From NCBI RefSeq assembly GCF_014839805.1, contig NC_051123.1, forward strand, positions 9,220,727 to 9,284,726: a stretch of DNA of 64,000 nt, written 5' to 3'. The stretch is from Manduca sexta. Lineage: Eukaryota; Arthropoda; Insecta; Lepidoptera; Sphingidae. Shown here one piece after another: positions 24,301 through 35,100 of the stretch. A model generated the notes under the pieces. That model had not been told where the DNA came from, searched no databases, and saw only the letters and a program-made list of their open reading frames with translations. Each line of letters begins with the position of its first letter. Position 1 is the stretch's first letter. The position numbers and the translations under genes were made by a program.

Positions 24301-26523
24301 ACAGAGTTGTCGAAATGTGGCCTCCATCTACCAGGCTATCATGAAAAGATAGAAGTCACGTTTCTACAAAAATGCATTTTATTTCCAGTTATTTAGGTCT
24401 AGGTTTGAACGCGGCCCGCTACGGCGTGTTCCTGCAAGAGGCTGGCGGTAACGACACGCGCGAGTTCACGTCCGTGTGCGTAGAGCCGATCATACAGCGC
24501 GAGCCGTGGACGTACGCCAACAAGGAGTACTTTGTCAGGTATGGTGTCCTAGTACTTAGTAGTTTGAGACATGGTGTCCTAATACTTAGTAGTTTGAGAC
24601 ATGGTGTCCTAGTACTAAGTATGATTCCTGGTTGTACATTGTTAGATATGGACCTCATTAACGCTAGGGATTAGGTTCAAAGTAAATTATATCATCTACG
24701 TCTTGGGCGGCGTGATGGCGGATAGTAATACTGGTGATCCCAACATAACTGTACAGTTATTCCTTAGATTAGAATTAATAGCAATTTCCCGTGCAAACAA
24801 TATATTATTATGTTCATTAAACTTGTTTGAATAAATAAATGGCATTTTAAATATTGCTGTGAGAAAGAGTGGGTGCGTAGAGGGAATATCTCGCTATCTC
24901 TTTCCTACGCCCGCCTCGTATGTCTAGTGACGTCACGCCTCACTACGTACAGCTATTTAACTGACTGCTACCTCGTCCACTGAATTTAAATTTTTATATC
25001 CTGGCAGCATTTGTTAGCCTCTCCGCCTGCGTGATAACGTTTTTCTGAGATAAAAAGTAGCCTCTAACAATCAGGAGTAATGTAGCTTGCTATTAGTGAA
25101 AAAAAATTCTAAATCAGTTCAGTAGTTTAAGTTATTAGCCCCTAACAATGAGCAAAGTTAAACTTTTTTTTTTTTATAATAGTATAAATTTATTTGTGTT
25201 TTTAGAATTATTTTTTTGTATGATATTTTTTTAGAAAAAAACATTTAATTTTTGAAGTAAATGCTAATAAATAAAGTATGTCGTGGCAGTGGCGCGGCGC
25301 GTCGCAGCGGCATGAAGCGCGCGGCGGCGCTGCAGCTGTGCCACGCGGCGGTGCGCCAGTACGTGCTCGGCGCCATGGACTGGGAGCCGCAGCAGCCGCC
25401 GCGCGGGAACGTCGCCGCCATGAGCTTCTTCTACGACATCGCCGCTGACGCCGGCATGATCGGTAATGTTAATGCCGCTATCAGCTTTATATAGCACGGT
25501 ATCGCCAAGGAATGTGATGATAAGTGGACTGTCGTTCAAATAGTATTGTAAGTGTGATGTATGATGTGTGCTTGAGGGAGAAACGAAACCAGCGAGTCTC
25601 AACTAACAATTGTGTTTATTAATTAAATGAACTTACATTTATACCTTACAAATACATGGCGTGTGCATTTAATACATATTATGTCCCCACAAAAGGGTCA
25701 AAAGCAAGATTTTAAGTAAACATTAGCTTTAGAAATATAATAACTTAAACTTTCCACAAGCCACCACTTACCTATAGGGTTAAGGTATGCTCCTGATCGC
25801 CAACTGTCGATGGATAGTATTCGCTCTGATAACGACCACCTTACTTATGGCAAAATTATGCAGACTGGAGAAATATCTTCCGTTAATCAGTACTCTATCT
25901 CATTTCATTTACTGTCAGGTGTAGAGTTGCCACTAATGTGGTTTTTGAAGTCGATATTTTTGTCGCAAATAGTTTTAGTCAGTATGTACCCGCCGTGTGC
26001 GTTGCAGACGTGATGCAGGGCGGCACGGTGTCGGCGGGCGCGTACCGCGCGGCGGCGGCGCGCGCGTGCTCCGCCTCCAACGTGGAGCAGCCCTGGGCCT
26101 GCGCCGACCTCGTGTACGCCGTCACGCTGCTCAGCGACGGCTACAAGATACCCGACAACCAGCCCATATCGGTACGTATTCCATTTTTTATCTTTTGTGT
26201 AAAAAAACTTGCAAACGAGTAAATTTTTTTTTCTTAAAAAAAATTTATTACGTTAAAATTTTACGAAAACATTTTTGCTTTTCTCTAAAATTAACTAAAA
26301 CCTTTGTAGTTTCATTCGGTAAGAAAAAAGGTTTGAGAATATTTTCATGTCTTAAATTCGTTCATCAAATTTTATAACTGCCTACACTACTTAGCTAATA
26401 TACAATATACAATATGTAATATTTCTTCAACAGCTGTTCAAAAAAGTGAACGGGCACGAAGTATCGTGGGCGCTTGGGCTCGCGTACACAACAATGATGA
26501 ACAAGATGGCCGCCGCCGCTTAG
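9320..26523 (+). CDS. NTPase: ENTPD5/6-type nucleoside diphosphatase (NTPDase), complete
   Basis: GDA1/CD39-family enzyme hydrolysing nucleoside diphosphates, probably in the Golgi lumen or secreted. Eleven coding exons join in phase: 9320-9340, 12666-12789, 19926-20057, 20395-20483, 22154-22317, 22839-22930, 23638-23791, 24389-24538, 25290-25462, 26008-26171 and 26434-26523, giving 450 residues (human ENTPD5 and ENTPD6 are of similar length). A short basic N-terminus precedes one hydrophobic segment at residues 33-48, so a type II signal anchor. Apyrase regions: ACR1 DAGSSGSR at 74-81; ACR2 TAGLRLL near 153-159; ACR3 MDGSDEG near 190-196, with E195 the expected catalytic base; ACR4 LDLGGGSTQ at 218-226; ACR5 W.C.DL.Y at 396-403. 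VSWALG near the C-terminus is typical of ENTPD5/6. The start ATG follows AGTAAAA and lies seven codons before the first donor. Exons 9 and 10 are strikingly GC-rich against the introns. Convergent with the CG3556-like gene. Confidence 0.97.
9341..12665 (+). other. NTPase intron 1
   Basis: AT-rich, bounded by GTGAGT and TTGTTGCAG. Apart from a non-LTR fragment (11232-11395) nothing was identified. Confidence 0.9.
11232..11395 (+). mobile_element. 3' end of a non-LTR retrotransposon
   Basis: Translates as a C-terminal tail (KGQV...NRRECMKGLMKVEEAREVC, then KWQSIV) ending at a stop, followed by GTATGTATGTATGA. It is homologous to the opposite-strand copy at 19140-19410. Typical of 5'-truncated endonuclease-reverse transcriptase elements. 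Confidence 0.65.
12959..13113. mobile_element. 155-bp hAT MITE
   Basis: Inverted ends CAGTGGCGAAA and TTTCGCCACTG. Flanking octamers CATTGGAC and GATAGGAC match at 6 of 8 positions. A related, longer copy interrupted by another repeat lies at 62.1-62.5 kb. Confidence 0.75.
13955..14045 (+). repeat. Dispersed repeat, copy 1
   Basis: TACGGTTATCAAAACTGCGC...CGCCCGTAATT...AAGACGGATAG is similar to 53655-53745. Class unknown. Confidence 0.5.
14434..14718 (-). mobile_element. Helitron-like non-autonomous element
   Basis: Starts CTAGTTGTCCCGCGGCTTCG, a Helitron 3' end read in reverse (CTAG plus a GC hairpin), and runs to a CCGTTCAGTAG...TTTGATTTTATAAT tail. Degenerate. Confidence 0.55.
14723..15282. 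mobile_element. GGGG-TIR MITE split by a Helitron-like insertion
   Basis: Left end GGGGACATCCATTAATCACG and right end CGTGATTAATGGACGACCCC are inverted repeats. The middle (about 14868-15150) is another repeat. Confidence 0.75.
14868..15150 (-). mobile_element. Helitron-like repeat inside the GGGG-TIR element
   Basis: CTAGCGACCCGCCCCGGCTT at one end and CATCAAAATCCGTTGCGTAG...TTTTATACTATGTAGTG at the other, a widespread insect repeat pattern. A second partial start lies near 14945. Confidence 0.6.
15283..16590. other. Unassigned intronic stretch
   Basis: AT-rich. The only structure seen is a 14-bp perfect palindrome TATCGATATCGATA near 16371. Confidence 0.5.
16598..16799. mobile_element. 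Tc1/mariner-type MITE with about 75-bp inverted repeats
   Basis: Ends CCGGCTTTCTCC and GGAGAAAGCCAG are flanked by TA (16596-16597 and 16800-16801). The arms extend to the TGCCTTCCGAAA / TTTCGGAAGG region. It occupies most of the element, and a short spacer is left. Confidence 0.8.
16934..17504 (-). CDS. THAP-type zinc-finger reading frame lacking its last zinc ligand
   Basis: Lies within intron 2 of the NTPase gene on the opposite strand. Exon 17504-17428 (ATG start, donor GTGAGT) joins in phase to exon 17060-16934 (acceptor CATTGCAG), giving 67 residues. The protein has the THAP (C2CH) layout: MACVIVGC with C3 and C8, FHRFP, a central W37 in QKWIVAI, NW, then C55. In the family a His follows as C-x2-H; here the sequence is CSKLF, so the ligand is Leu, and a stop comes nine codons later. 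THAP domains bind DNA in P-element transposases and host regulators. This is either a decayed P-like transposase or host THAP gene, or a truncated product that may not fold with zinc. The splice sites are intact. No transposase core was seen next to it. Confidence 0.55.
19140..19410 (-). mobile_element. 3' end of a non-LTR retrotransposon, copy 2
   Basis: Read on the minus strand it encodes degenerate tail residues (GQIKNTLNRRECIKRLTRVE...WQFIV) homologous to the copy at 11232. Confidence 0.65.
20910..21283. mobile_element. 374-bp hAT MITE in NTPase intron 4
   Basis: Target duplication GACTAGAC is perfect at 20902-20909 and 21284-21291. Ends CATTGATTTCCAA and TTGGGAACCTCTA are imperfect inverted repeats of the CAGNGGTTCCCAA type. 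An inverted partial copy lies at 41498-41730. Confidence 0.85.
21696..22035 (+). repeat. tRNA-derived SINE, family A (Metulj-like)
   Basis: AGCGGCGATACCC...GGTTCAAATA head, then TTTAACGGTGAAGGAAAACA, CTCTCTCAGTAGTAGAGG and CAATAGTGGGACAGTATATA, ending in a TGATATT(ATT)n tail. In NTPase intron 4. The family name is from memory. Confidence 0.85.
22362..22668 (+). mobile_element. Non-LTR retrotransposon 3' tail (CR1-like)
   Basis: TGTGAGAGTCCGCCTGGGTA...GAATACCAAACAATGC...CGTATCGCTTACCATCAGGC...CAATAAAAAC. The same sequence is inverted at 46087-46386. Class assignment tentative. Confidence 0.6.
24170..24365 (+). repeat. SINE family B, diverged
   Basis: TTGAGGTCTTAGGTTCGATA plus CTTGTTCAGTATCAGAG, ending CTACCAGGCTATCATGAAAA. 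In NTPase intron 7, ending just before exon 8. Confidence 0.6.
24541..24620 (+). repeat. 30-bp minisatellite at a splice donor
   Basis: Unit ATGGTGTCCT+AGTACTTAGT+AGTTTGAGAC, 2.7 copies, starting directly after the GT donor of NTPase exon 8. Confidence 0.9.
25005..25160 (+). repeat. Degenerate Helitron/retroelement tail
   Basis: GAGATAAAAAGTAGCCTCTA and AAATCAGTTCAGTAGTTTA match a common insect repeat tail. In NTPase intron 8. Confidence 0.4.
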
Positions 26524-26599
26524 CAAAACGCCAACCTTTTATAACGAGCTTACACACGGTAATATGGAACGCAACACCTTATGCCAGGTGTAGACTACA

Positions 26600-26725
26600 G
26601 TCGATTTCAATACACGATTTTAACCGCTACTGTTGTATCTATAGTAAAAATAGACCAATCAGAATAAAATGAATTTGAAATGCTTACAAATTTTGATCAG
26701 TTTATAGTTACTATTAAGCCGTAAT
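26600..26725. mobile_element. CCAAT-family MITE, copy b (partial)
   Basis: TTTCAATACACGATTTTAAC on the left and ACCAATCAGAATAAAATG in the middle. Lies in the probable NTPase 3' UTR. Confidence 0.6.
26663..26668 (+). terminator. Candidate poly(A) signal of NTPase
   Basis: AATAAA lies 140 nt after the NTPase stop, inside the ACCAATCAGAATAAA motif of a CCAAT-family MITE copy. Longer 3' UTR forms cannot be excluded; other AATAAA motifs follow near 30004 and 30419. Confidence 0.35.
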
Positions 26726-28288
26726 AAACGGTTAGAATAATCCATGTGAATCAGCTGTAAGCGAACGAATCTGGACGATTGACCGAAAGCGACCAAGCGT
26801 GCGGTTCGGATCGGCGAAACGTTCGCTTGGTCTGTACCCAGCATAATATTACCTTAGTAACGTAAACCTTCCTTAACATCACGGCTTTAAGGACTTGTAG
26901 CCAGAGCCGCACACAAGACAGTACAAGTGTTGCGTCCATTTACTTGCAAATTGTAACAACGCCATGCTTACCGTAGCTCGTATAAACATAGATCACTACG
27001 CCACTCGTAGTCCGTATTACTAACACTTTAAGGACCCTTTTGATTTGGGTTTTAGTTTATTTGACAAATGGAATCGGTTTCTGTTTGGTTGTGATGGTGA
27101 GTGTTTTATCCTGGCAGAGGATACGCCTTGATACGTTATAGTCTAAATATACTGACGGTTATAGGATGTGTGTATGGTCCGCAGAATAGAGTAGTTTGTT
27201 GTGTTTGATTTTGTATGAAACAGCAAAAACTGTAGAGAAGAAATCGTGTGAAAATGAAAATGGTATAAGCTGTTGACAAAATAATCCATGTGGAAAAATT
27301 TCAATTCTTCCAATGAGCTAGAGTGGGTATGCATTGTATTTTCGCTATATTTTTCTCATTTCAGAAGCTAAGTTATTTTGAGTGTTTTTTGAAAATTCGT
27401 ACTCTTGATTTTGAAAGACGTTAATGGTAGATAGTAAAAAAAACAACTACCCTATTATGCCAGCTTTGTAAACTTAAAAAGTGCTGGAGGCCATTTAATA
27501 TAACAGCAATATTTAAAAATACTTTATAGAAAATTACCATCGACCCTAAGAAATATTAATTAATAAATCTCGAATCCCTTTATTGACTGCGATAATAGCC
27601 AAATATTTCAATAGTTATTTTCTTTGTTAAAAATTATGACACTAGGGTAAAAAACCAAATGTTGGCACTCCCAAAAATGTGTCCTACATTTTGAACTATA
27701 ATTAGATTACCAGTATCAGAATATTTTTAGTAACAATTTAAAACTATAGAAAAGAATATTAAAACTATAGTTCGGATACTTCAAATGTTATTATAGTTTA
27801 AGGGTTGGTGGAATGCCAATATTGGTTATTTTACCCTAAATAGAAAACACTTAACTCATACGGCTCATCTATCAACTACGTCTGAATTAATTGGATTGTA
27901 AATTCTTCTCATTCTGGTAATGGCTATATTATAATATTGTTTCGTGCATGTTTCACAAGCATTATTAGTTGATAATGCGCTTTTTTGAGTTCATTTCGTG
28001 TGTTTTTGCATATCGACGCCCCATGACGTCCTTAACTGTCATACGACGTATGATGACGTCAAAATGCAGACTAAAAAACCTTATGTTTGTTTAATTTATA
28101 TTTTTTTGTGAATAGCAAAGATTCAATAGCAAAAAATGTGTTTCAAATGACTATGTGTTTAATTGTAGTATTGTAACAATTATCAATATGATTTTCCATA
28201 ATTCCAATAGTTTTAAAATAGATATTCATAAATGTAATAGTTGTGTAATTATAGGCTGTGACAAGTGAATTTGTGGTACCGAGTAGGG
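26726..28288. other. Unassigned stretch between the convergent genes
   Basis: AT-rich with no coding signal. A short inverted pair GACCAAGCG / CGCTTGGTC lies near 26790-26830. Confidence 0.5.
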
Positions 28289-28714
28289 CAGGGATGGCAA
28301 ACCTTTAATGGTTAACGTGCATGGCCGCCAAGATTACTTTTAGGGAGGAGCATCTGCATCTACATACTATAAGTAGGTACTACATAATATTACATGAACA
28401 TTTTTCTTTTCAAATAGAAATCGCGCGGGTATTTACATATGATAAACCATAATAAAACCTCTGTGGTCCATAGTTCCCATTGACATTCAGTTATTTTTAT
28501 TGTGATTTGTTGCGGACAGGGGGGTTCACGGGCACCCCCTTGCGCCCCCCTCACGGCGCCCATGTTAACGTGCCAATATTTATAACAAAAAAATATGGCC
28601 TGTAACATGCAATCTAGGACCGGTTTTATTCATCCAAGTGCCCCTTTTTAGCGACTTTTTTATGTCCCAACTATGTTTTTGGCATGTTCGCGTGCCATTG
28701 GTTTGCCATCCCTG
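28289..28714. mobile_element. 426-bp hAT MITE
   Basis: Perfect inverted ends CAGGGATGGCAAACC and GGTTTGCCATCCCTG. Flanking octamers GAGTAGGG and CAGAAGGG match at 6 of 8. Related ends occur in the outer element at 5065. Confidence 0.85.
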
Positions 28715-29980
28715 CAGAAGGGTTTTCCTGAGTATAAAGATAAAGAAGATTGACTTGTGCTATACCACATGATTATAAAATTGACGGTTGAAATTAATTT
28801 TGTGACGTTACTAAATAGTGTTTGTCATTATTTACAGTAAAAATGTGTATTTTCATTTTTTTTTCGATTCTAGGTGTAGTAGTATATGTGCAATCAGATA
28901 CAGAGGAATTTTCCACAAGTATTATCTTAATTTTAATATAGTTAAATGTAGAAAGTACGTTTTCATTACATGATTCCATACTTAATACTTCAGCATTTTA
29001 AGTAAATAGAACATATAGCCGCGGTTCAAAATTAAATTCCACATGACTGTATTGTAAAATATACTTTAGTATATAGATAATTGAGAATAATGTTGAGATT
29101 TATAAATTCTTTGCATGACTCGATATCAGCAACAAGATATAATGGAAGAGATATCGTATTTTACTGCTCACACGGGGTTTTAAGTAAGAAACACGCATTA
29201 AACGCTCATTAATTGGAGAGCGTAGTATGTGGAAGCGCCCTAAATGTGTACAAGTCATGATAAAACAACAAAAAACATATATTTGGGTTTTTAAATTTTT
29301 ATTCTATATTGTAATGTTTTTTTCTTGCTCGCTGTCAGTTTGGAGAGTTTTTATTATTGCTTTAAAAATATTTGCAAGTGCAATTATGTATATTTATAAA
29401 AATATTCAACGTGTATATTATGCTGTAAATTATGTATTAAATCTCGTATTACCGTACCATATAATTTTTTATATTATTTATGAAAATAACCGAGGTCCAA
29501 ATATAATTCTAAATATTTTTGTTGCAGATTTTTTATGAAGGTTGTACACTTGTGATATTACGTTCTATTGATTTTATATTCTGTGGTTTTCGAGGTTTAC
29601 GTTGGCCCTGAACTGTGCATCGTTTATAGGATCAGGCTTATAAAAATTAGAATTGAATTGAAAATATTTTTTTAGGCAACTATCATTAGATTGTTTTAGG
29701 TTAGGTTTAATAACTAAACGCACTTACCATAATAATCGCGGTAACGACCTCCTAATGTAAAAACCTCTTTACGCCCTGAGCACAGATCCAGTTATTTGCG
29801 ATAAGCGACTTTCGCTTGGTAAAATTTTACTTGTCTGCATGCACTTTGCATCTATTCGACTTATTGGCAAGCATCGGAAACGTTTTTAAGGCTGGCATCG
29901 ATTAGAGCCGAATCGAAACGCGACGAATCCAATCGCATTTATATTGTATGTGCGGTAATTCGGCACAGCGTGCTACCGCG
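28715..29980. other. Unassigned intergenic stretch
   Basis: A 103-codon open frame at 29227-29538 is very AT-rich and hydrophobic and is probably chance. No other structure seen. Confidence 0.5.
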
Positions 29981-29989
29981 CTGTCCTAC

Positions 29990-30147
29990 AACCGTTTTCA
30001 ATAAACAATTTCAATCTTCAATTCGATTCCACGAATGTACCAATCAAATTAATTCAGTTGTAGGCAAGTCAAAAAAATGTTCTGATTTGTGAATTTTTGA
30101 TAGAACGAAAAGAAATATTGGGATTGTTTATTGAAAATGGCGGATAA
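29990..30147. mobile_element. CCAAT-family MITE, copy c
   Basis: CGTTTTCAATAAACAATTTC at left, ACCAATCAAATT inside, and TTGGGATTGTTTATTGAAAA then TGGCGG at right. Confidence 0.75.
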
Positions 30148-31855
30148 TGGACCAGTTTTATAGTAAATGTATAGCGGGGGATTGATACGATTCGACTCGA
30201 CTCTGCGAACTTAGTCGATGTGAGAAATGTATGTCGGGCGAATCGATAGGTTTCGACTAAAGCGTAGTTGATGCTAGCCATTATATACTTCTGTCAGCTC
30301 AGATTAAATTTGTAAATCGAATGACAATCGCTGCCGCCACATATTTCAGCGCACTATTGATTTGTAAGAGGTTATAGCAGACGTAATATTGGTGTTATGT
30401 GTAAAATTGTACAAATTTAATAAATGTTGAATCTTAGTAAGTGTTTTATTTCAAATTACATAAGTTAGAGTTTTTATTAAAGCTTCATTTGTGCAATCAC
30501 TCTTACGTACATTAGCCCACAAGCTAGGGTTTCTAATAACGGCTACATTTGTGCTATAATTTTGAGAGTTAACTCACGGTATTATATTATTTTATGTTTG
30601 AAAGAATTTCTCAGTGATAACTTGGACCCAACCACTCTATAGACAAAGTTAAATTGGAAGTGAACCTAAACGTTGCATGTCTAAAAATAACTAATTCTAA
30701 TAGGTGAAATAAAAAATCATATAATTTTATAATTTATTAAGAACCATTCAATAGTTACAATAAAAATGTTTACACTATCGCACATCTCAGATCGCTTGAG
30801 TCGCTCAGTCTCGTCTAAAATGATTAAATTTAAATATAACACTATGGTTTTGAGATTATAATTGTCAATAACTAGAACAGAATTGCCGAGTCTATGGGAG
30901 TGAAAACATTTTTTTAGGTTAGAACAGACGCCATTTTGTAAAAAACACAAAATTAAGATGGCGTCGAAAATTAAATACGTAAGATATATTGTGCGTAATA
31001 AAAATGATTTATGGATTAGTAAAAATAAGTTAAAATATGTAAAGTACGTTCTTATAAATAGATATAAGTATAAAAGTCCATTACATAGTTTTAAAATAAT
31101 AAGTTCCGTCGACTCGGCCTAAAGATTAAATACCATTAAATTGTAAATTGCTTACTGTAACACGAAGAATCTAAACAGCTATCTTACATGCATCTAAACT
31201 ATTACATTGCGTAGATATGACAAATATGTCGGTATTTCTGCCACGGATTCAATATGGCCCTTGCCTATAGGTTAAATTTGCTCCGAATGGCTGTAATTGT
31301 TTTTAGATGAGAAATCTAAAACCTCTCAACAAGATTTTGGAATTATTGGCGTAGTTAATACCTAGATTTTTCCTATGCGAACTAAGGTGAAAAATACCAA
31401 CATTACGAATTTAAAGATTATTGCGTAGGCATATTTAAGTAAATAAAGGTATAATAACACAGAAATTTAAGTTTCAGCGAGAAACATTTGCGAACGATTT
31501 ATATAAAATACTTACTGAAGTAAACAGTTTATATTTAGCGAATAAAGTTGTATAATATTTTTTGTTAGACATATTTCCATTTAGGAAGAATATTTTTATA
31601 AAAGATGTTCTGTTGTAGATAAATAAAATAATATTAAATAACTTAATTAAAATTACAGTCCGCACAGTGCTCTTTAAAATTATTTACAATAAAACTTAAT
31701 TTTTAATGAAGTCCAAAAACATCTTTGGTTATTCTCACAGCATACACTTACATCCAATAATCTAAAGAAGTTTCTAGATAAAAAACTTAAATTAAGAATA
31801 TTTCATGAAACGTAGAATCCTATTTTATATTCAGAGAACTTGACAACTGCTGCTA
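30148..31855. other. Unassigned intergenic stretch and 3' flank of the CG3556-like gene
   Basis: AT-rich. Minus-strand AATAAA candidates occur (for example near 30733). No coding exon recognised. Confidence 0.4.
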
Positions 31856-32020
31856 ACTACCGTTATCAATAATCAATCCCAATCCTTAATCTTTGATCCC
31901 ATCGCAAGAATTTACCAATCAAAATAAGTATGTATGTCAAAAAACCCTTCTCCGTTTGGTCAATTTTCACGATCTGTCCAAAAAAAGCGATTGGGGTCGC
32001 TTATTGAAAAAGGCGGTAAA
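31856..32020. mobile_element. CCAAT-family MITE, copy d
   Basis: ATCAATCCCAATCCTTAATC, ACCAATCAAAATAAG, and GCGATTGGGGTCGC...TTGAAAAAGGCGG. About 110 bp past the CG3556-like stop. Confidence 0.7.
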
Positions 32021-32131
32021 TCGATAAAATCTTATATCCAAGTTTGTAACCAAAAGTGGTTATATGTTTTTATCTAAATGAAACGTGATATATAGAACAG
32101 TGGTTCATTCTAAGGAGTTTTTAATATGAAA

Positions 32132-35100
32132 TTACAACTTCTTATACCAAAATAGGTAGTGTTCTCCGTCTTCCACCAAGAGATCGTCCACGCCTGGAAT
32201 AATGAAAAAAAGAAAAAACATTATCTTTCGGTCTCTTTAACTACTAAAAGGTAGGTCTTGTGGAAATATGAGCACTGAGCAGTGTAGGAAAGGTTGGATC
32301 GCTTTGCAATTAATTTATAAAACATTAGGATTTTGGTATGTTTTTGATATTTGGATATGTGTACGGTAAAATGACTCCGCATCTACTGCACCTGGTGATT
32401 AGTGGAGTGTTAGAACAGACCGGCAGAACTGTGTCACATAGTGGGGAATATTCTCATGTCAGTCCACGCTGTATTTGTATACTCCGTTTATTAGATGCAG
32501 AGGAGACACCTTTTCAATCCCGTATAAAAATAAATATCTTATAGCTTTTGCTCGCGGGAAAATATTTTGCCAGGTTAAAAGACCCGCTATATATTTTTCT
32601 GGGCTAAAAAGTAGTGTATGTCTTTCCCAGATTCTCAAACTATCCCCAAAGTAAATTTCATCAAAATCAAAGCTCAACAAACAAGGTTACCTCCGCATTT
32701 ATTATCAGTATGGATTAATAACCACCTGTTTAACGGATTAAAAGACCCGCTATATAATTTGCCAGGCTAAAAAGTAGTCTATGTTTGTCCCAGGTTCTCA
32801 AACTATTTCCATAACAAATTTTATTAAAACCGGTTCAGTGGTTTAGTCGTTAACCTCAACAAACAGGGTTACCTGCGCATTTATAATTAGTATGTTAGTA
32901 TGGATAGTATATAGAGCGGCGATAGCCTAGTTGGTTGTGGAACGGACTGCCGAGACGAATGTCCGCAGGTTCAAATCCCAAGGGCACACACCTCTGACTT
33001 TTCTAAAATCATGTGTGTATTCTTTGTGAATTTATCGTTCGCTTTAACGGTGAAGGAAAACATCGTGAGGAAACCTGCATGCCTGAGGAGTTCTCTATAG
33101 GAATTTCAAGGGTGTGTGAAGTCTACCAAACCGTACTATGCCAGCGTGGTGGGCTAAGGCCTAATCCCTCTCAGAAGTAGAGGAGGCCCGTGCCCAACAG
33201 TGGGACAGTATATAATTCAGGGCTGATATTATTATTACGAAAGTATGGATTACTAACCGACTGGGGCGACGAGCTGGTTGCCGGGCGGGCTCATCGGGTC
33301 GGGTATCTCGGGCAGGCGGTACAGCAGCCAGTAATGGTAACCCATCGGCTCTTCCTTGTGACCGGCTAGTGTGTGCACATAGTGACCGTTGGGCCACTCG
33401 CTCGCCTCGAACTTGAACTTCGGATTCTGTTCAGCCGCCATTTGCATCACGCGGTAGAATGATACGTTCCTGAAGTTGTAATAAATTTATTTGTATTGTT
33501 ATTTTTATCTCAAGCTTAATTAATTGATTTAGATTGACAACATAACACCGATGATTCGCCGTGTCCACTAAATAGTCCCAATAGATTTTATAATCCACCG
33601 AGAAAATGTACCAATCAGAATAAAGCTTTTTTTTTGATATGATTAGAGTTTACAAATTACTTATTTTCATTGGTTTATTACTCCGAATCAAAGATTAAGA
33701 CTGGGTTCGTTTGTTAAAAACGAGCGTCCATCGGAATTGCCATCTTTCCTTCTTCATTCTTTTTCAAAGTTAAACCAAAGTACGGTGCGTAATATATTAT
33801 GTTATGGAAATCTATCTCAACTATGATGTATAGTCGTTTGAATATAGTAATTAGACTCCATGTTTAGTTTCATTTCGTAAATTTCTTTTGTTAATGGTCT
33901 CTAGAATCAACGTATCAATCTACAAACACAAACCTCGGTGCCACCATGTGCAGTGTGAAGTTCTCAGTGACGTTGGTGCCGAGCCACAGCGTGTATGTGA
34001 AGGACACGTTCCTGGCATCAGACTCGTTGCTCGTCTGGCCTGACTGATACGCCAGTTTGAGAATACCGTCGCCACCGTTGCTGTCTGAAAGATGATTTAA
34101 TTTTATTCCAGTGTAAGTAGGGATTGGATTTAAAGTCCTCAGTGTAGAGTGCCTATTGTGGCTGATTCGAAATACGGTTTGCAGGTTTTGCAGACTAAAG
34201 GTTAAAATACAATCCCGAGGAGACTCTTAAATTAATATCTGATAACCCAATAAGAATTTTTAATGTAGCATAGTCACCAAACTTCTTACCAGCGTTGTAT
34301 TGTAAGGGCCCGTAACCTCCTAGAAGTAAAGTTTCGTACTCAACAGTGAGACAAAATATACGGTGATAATATTAATAAGAGAATTATAGTAGTCGATATA
34401 GAAAATTAAAAGTATAGTCATCAATTTAACTAATCGTATAGAAGTTACCTAAAGGTTCATGTCGGCTGTCAAGCAATTTGTCGCTGCAATGCGGAGGTCG
34501 TACAGCGGCTAGAGAGGCGGGAGTGAGCGCTGCCACTGCTGCAGCGGTCATGGCCACGTCGCCCCACCCGCCGTCGGGGTTCTGTCGCTCGAGCAGCCAC
34601 TTTCTGGCGGTGGGCAGGCTCCAGTGCTGGTGCGCGCCGGGACCGCTGTCCGAGTCTTCCAGAGCCTGGATAGAAAAAAATCTCGTTCGCCTTTTACATT
34701 CTACTATACATTAATAGCGTGAAAGTATTTTCTGAAATTGACCTTCGGAAATCTTTACGGATTAAGTATACTCTTTGATTATAATCTATAATATTATATA
34801 AAGTTGTATTTTTATAATCTCTCAAAAAAATATTTAAACACCCAAAAAATATTGACTTCGTGAATTTTTTTTACGCGGGGAAAGCGCAGTACCACTTCGA
34901 CCACTGGAGGAGTGATTGGTCGAAGAAGGTGTTTGTTTTACCAGTCTTAAGGGTCTTTTAAATAGTGATCTATAGAAGCATTGTACCTAATACATCCACA
35001 TGTAGTTATTATAATAATATTCTTACTTGAATAGCAAGGGCAGTTGTGGTGAGACTGCCAAAGCTGCCATCAGGGTGCTGCTGCCGCGCCAGACCGGCCA

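Noticed and set aside
29227..29538. 103-codon hydrophobic open frame
   Set aside because: Very AT-rich, residues are those expected from A/T-rich codons, no splice or family support; likely chance.
32925..32985. tRNA gene suggested by intact A and B boxes
   Set aside because: It is the tRNA-like head of SINE family A, continuing into the SINE body found in two other places.
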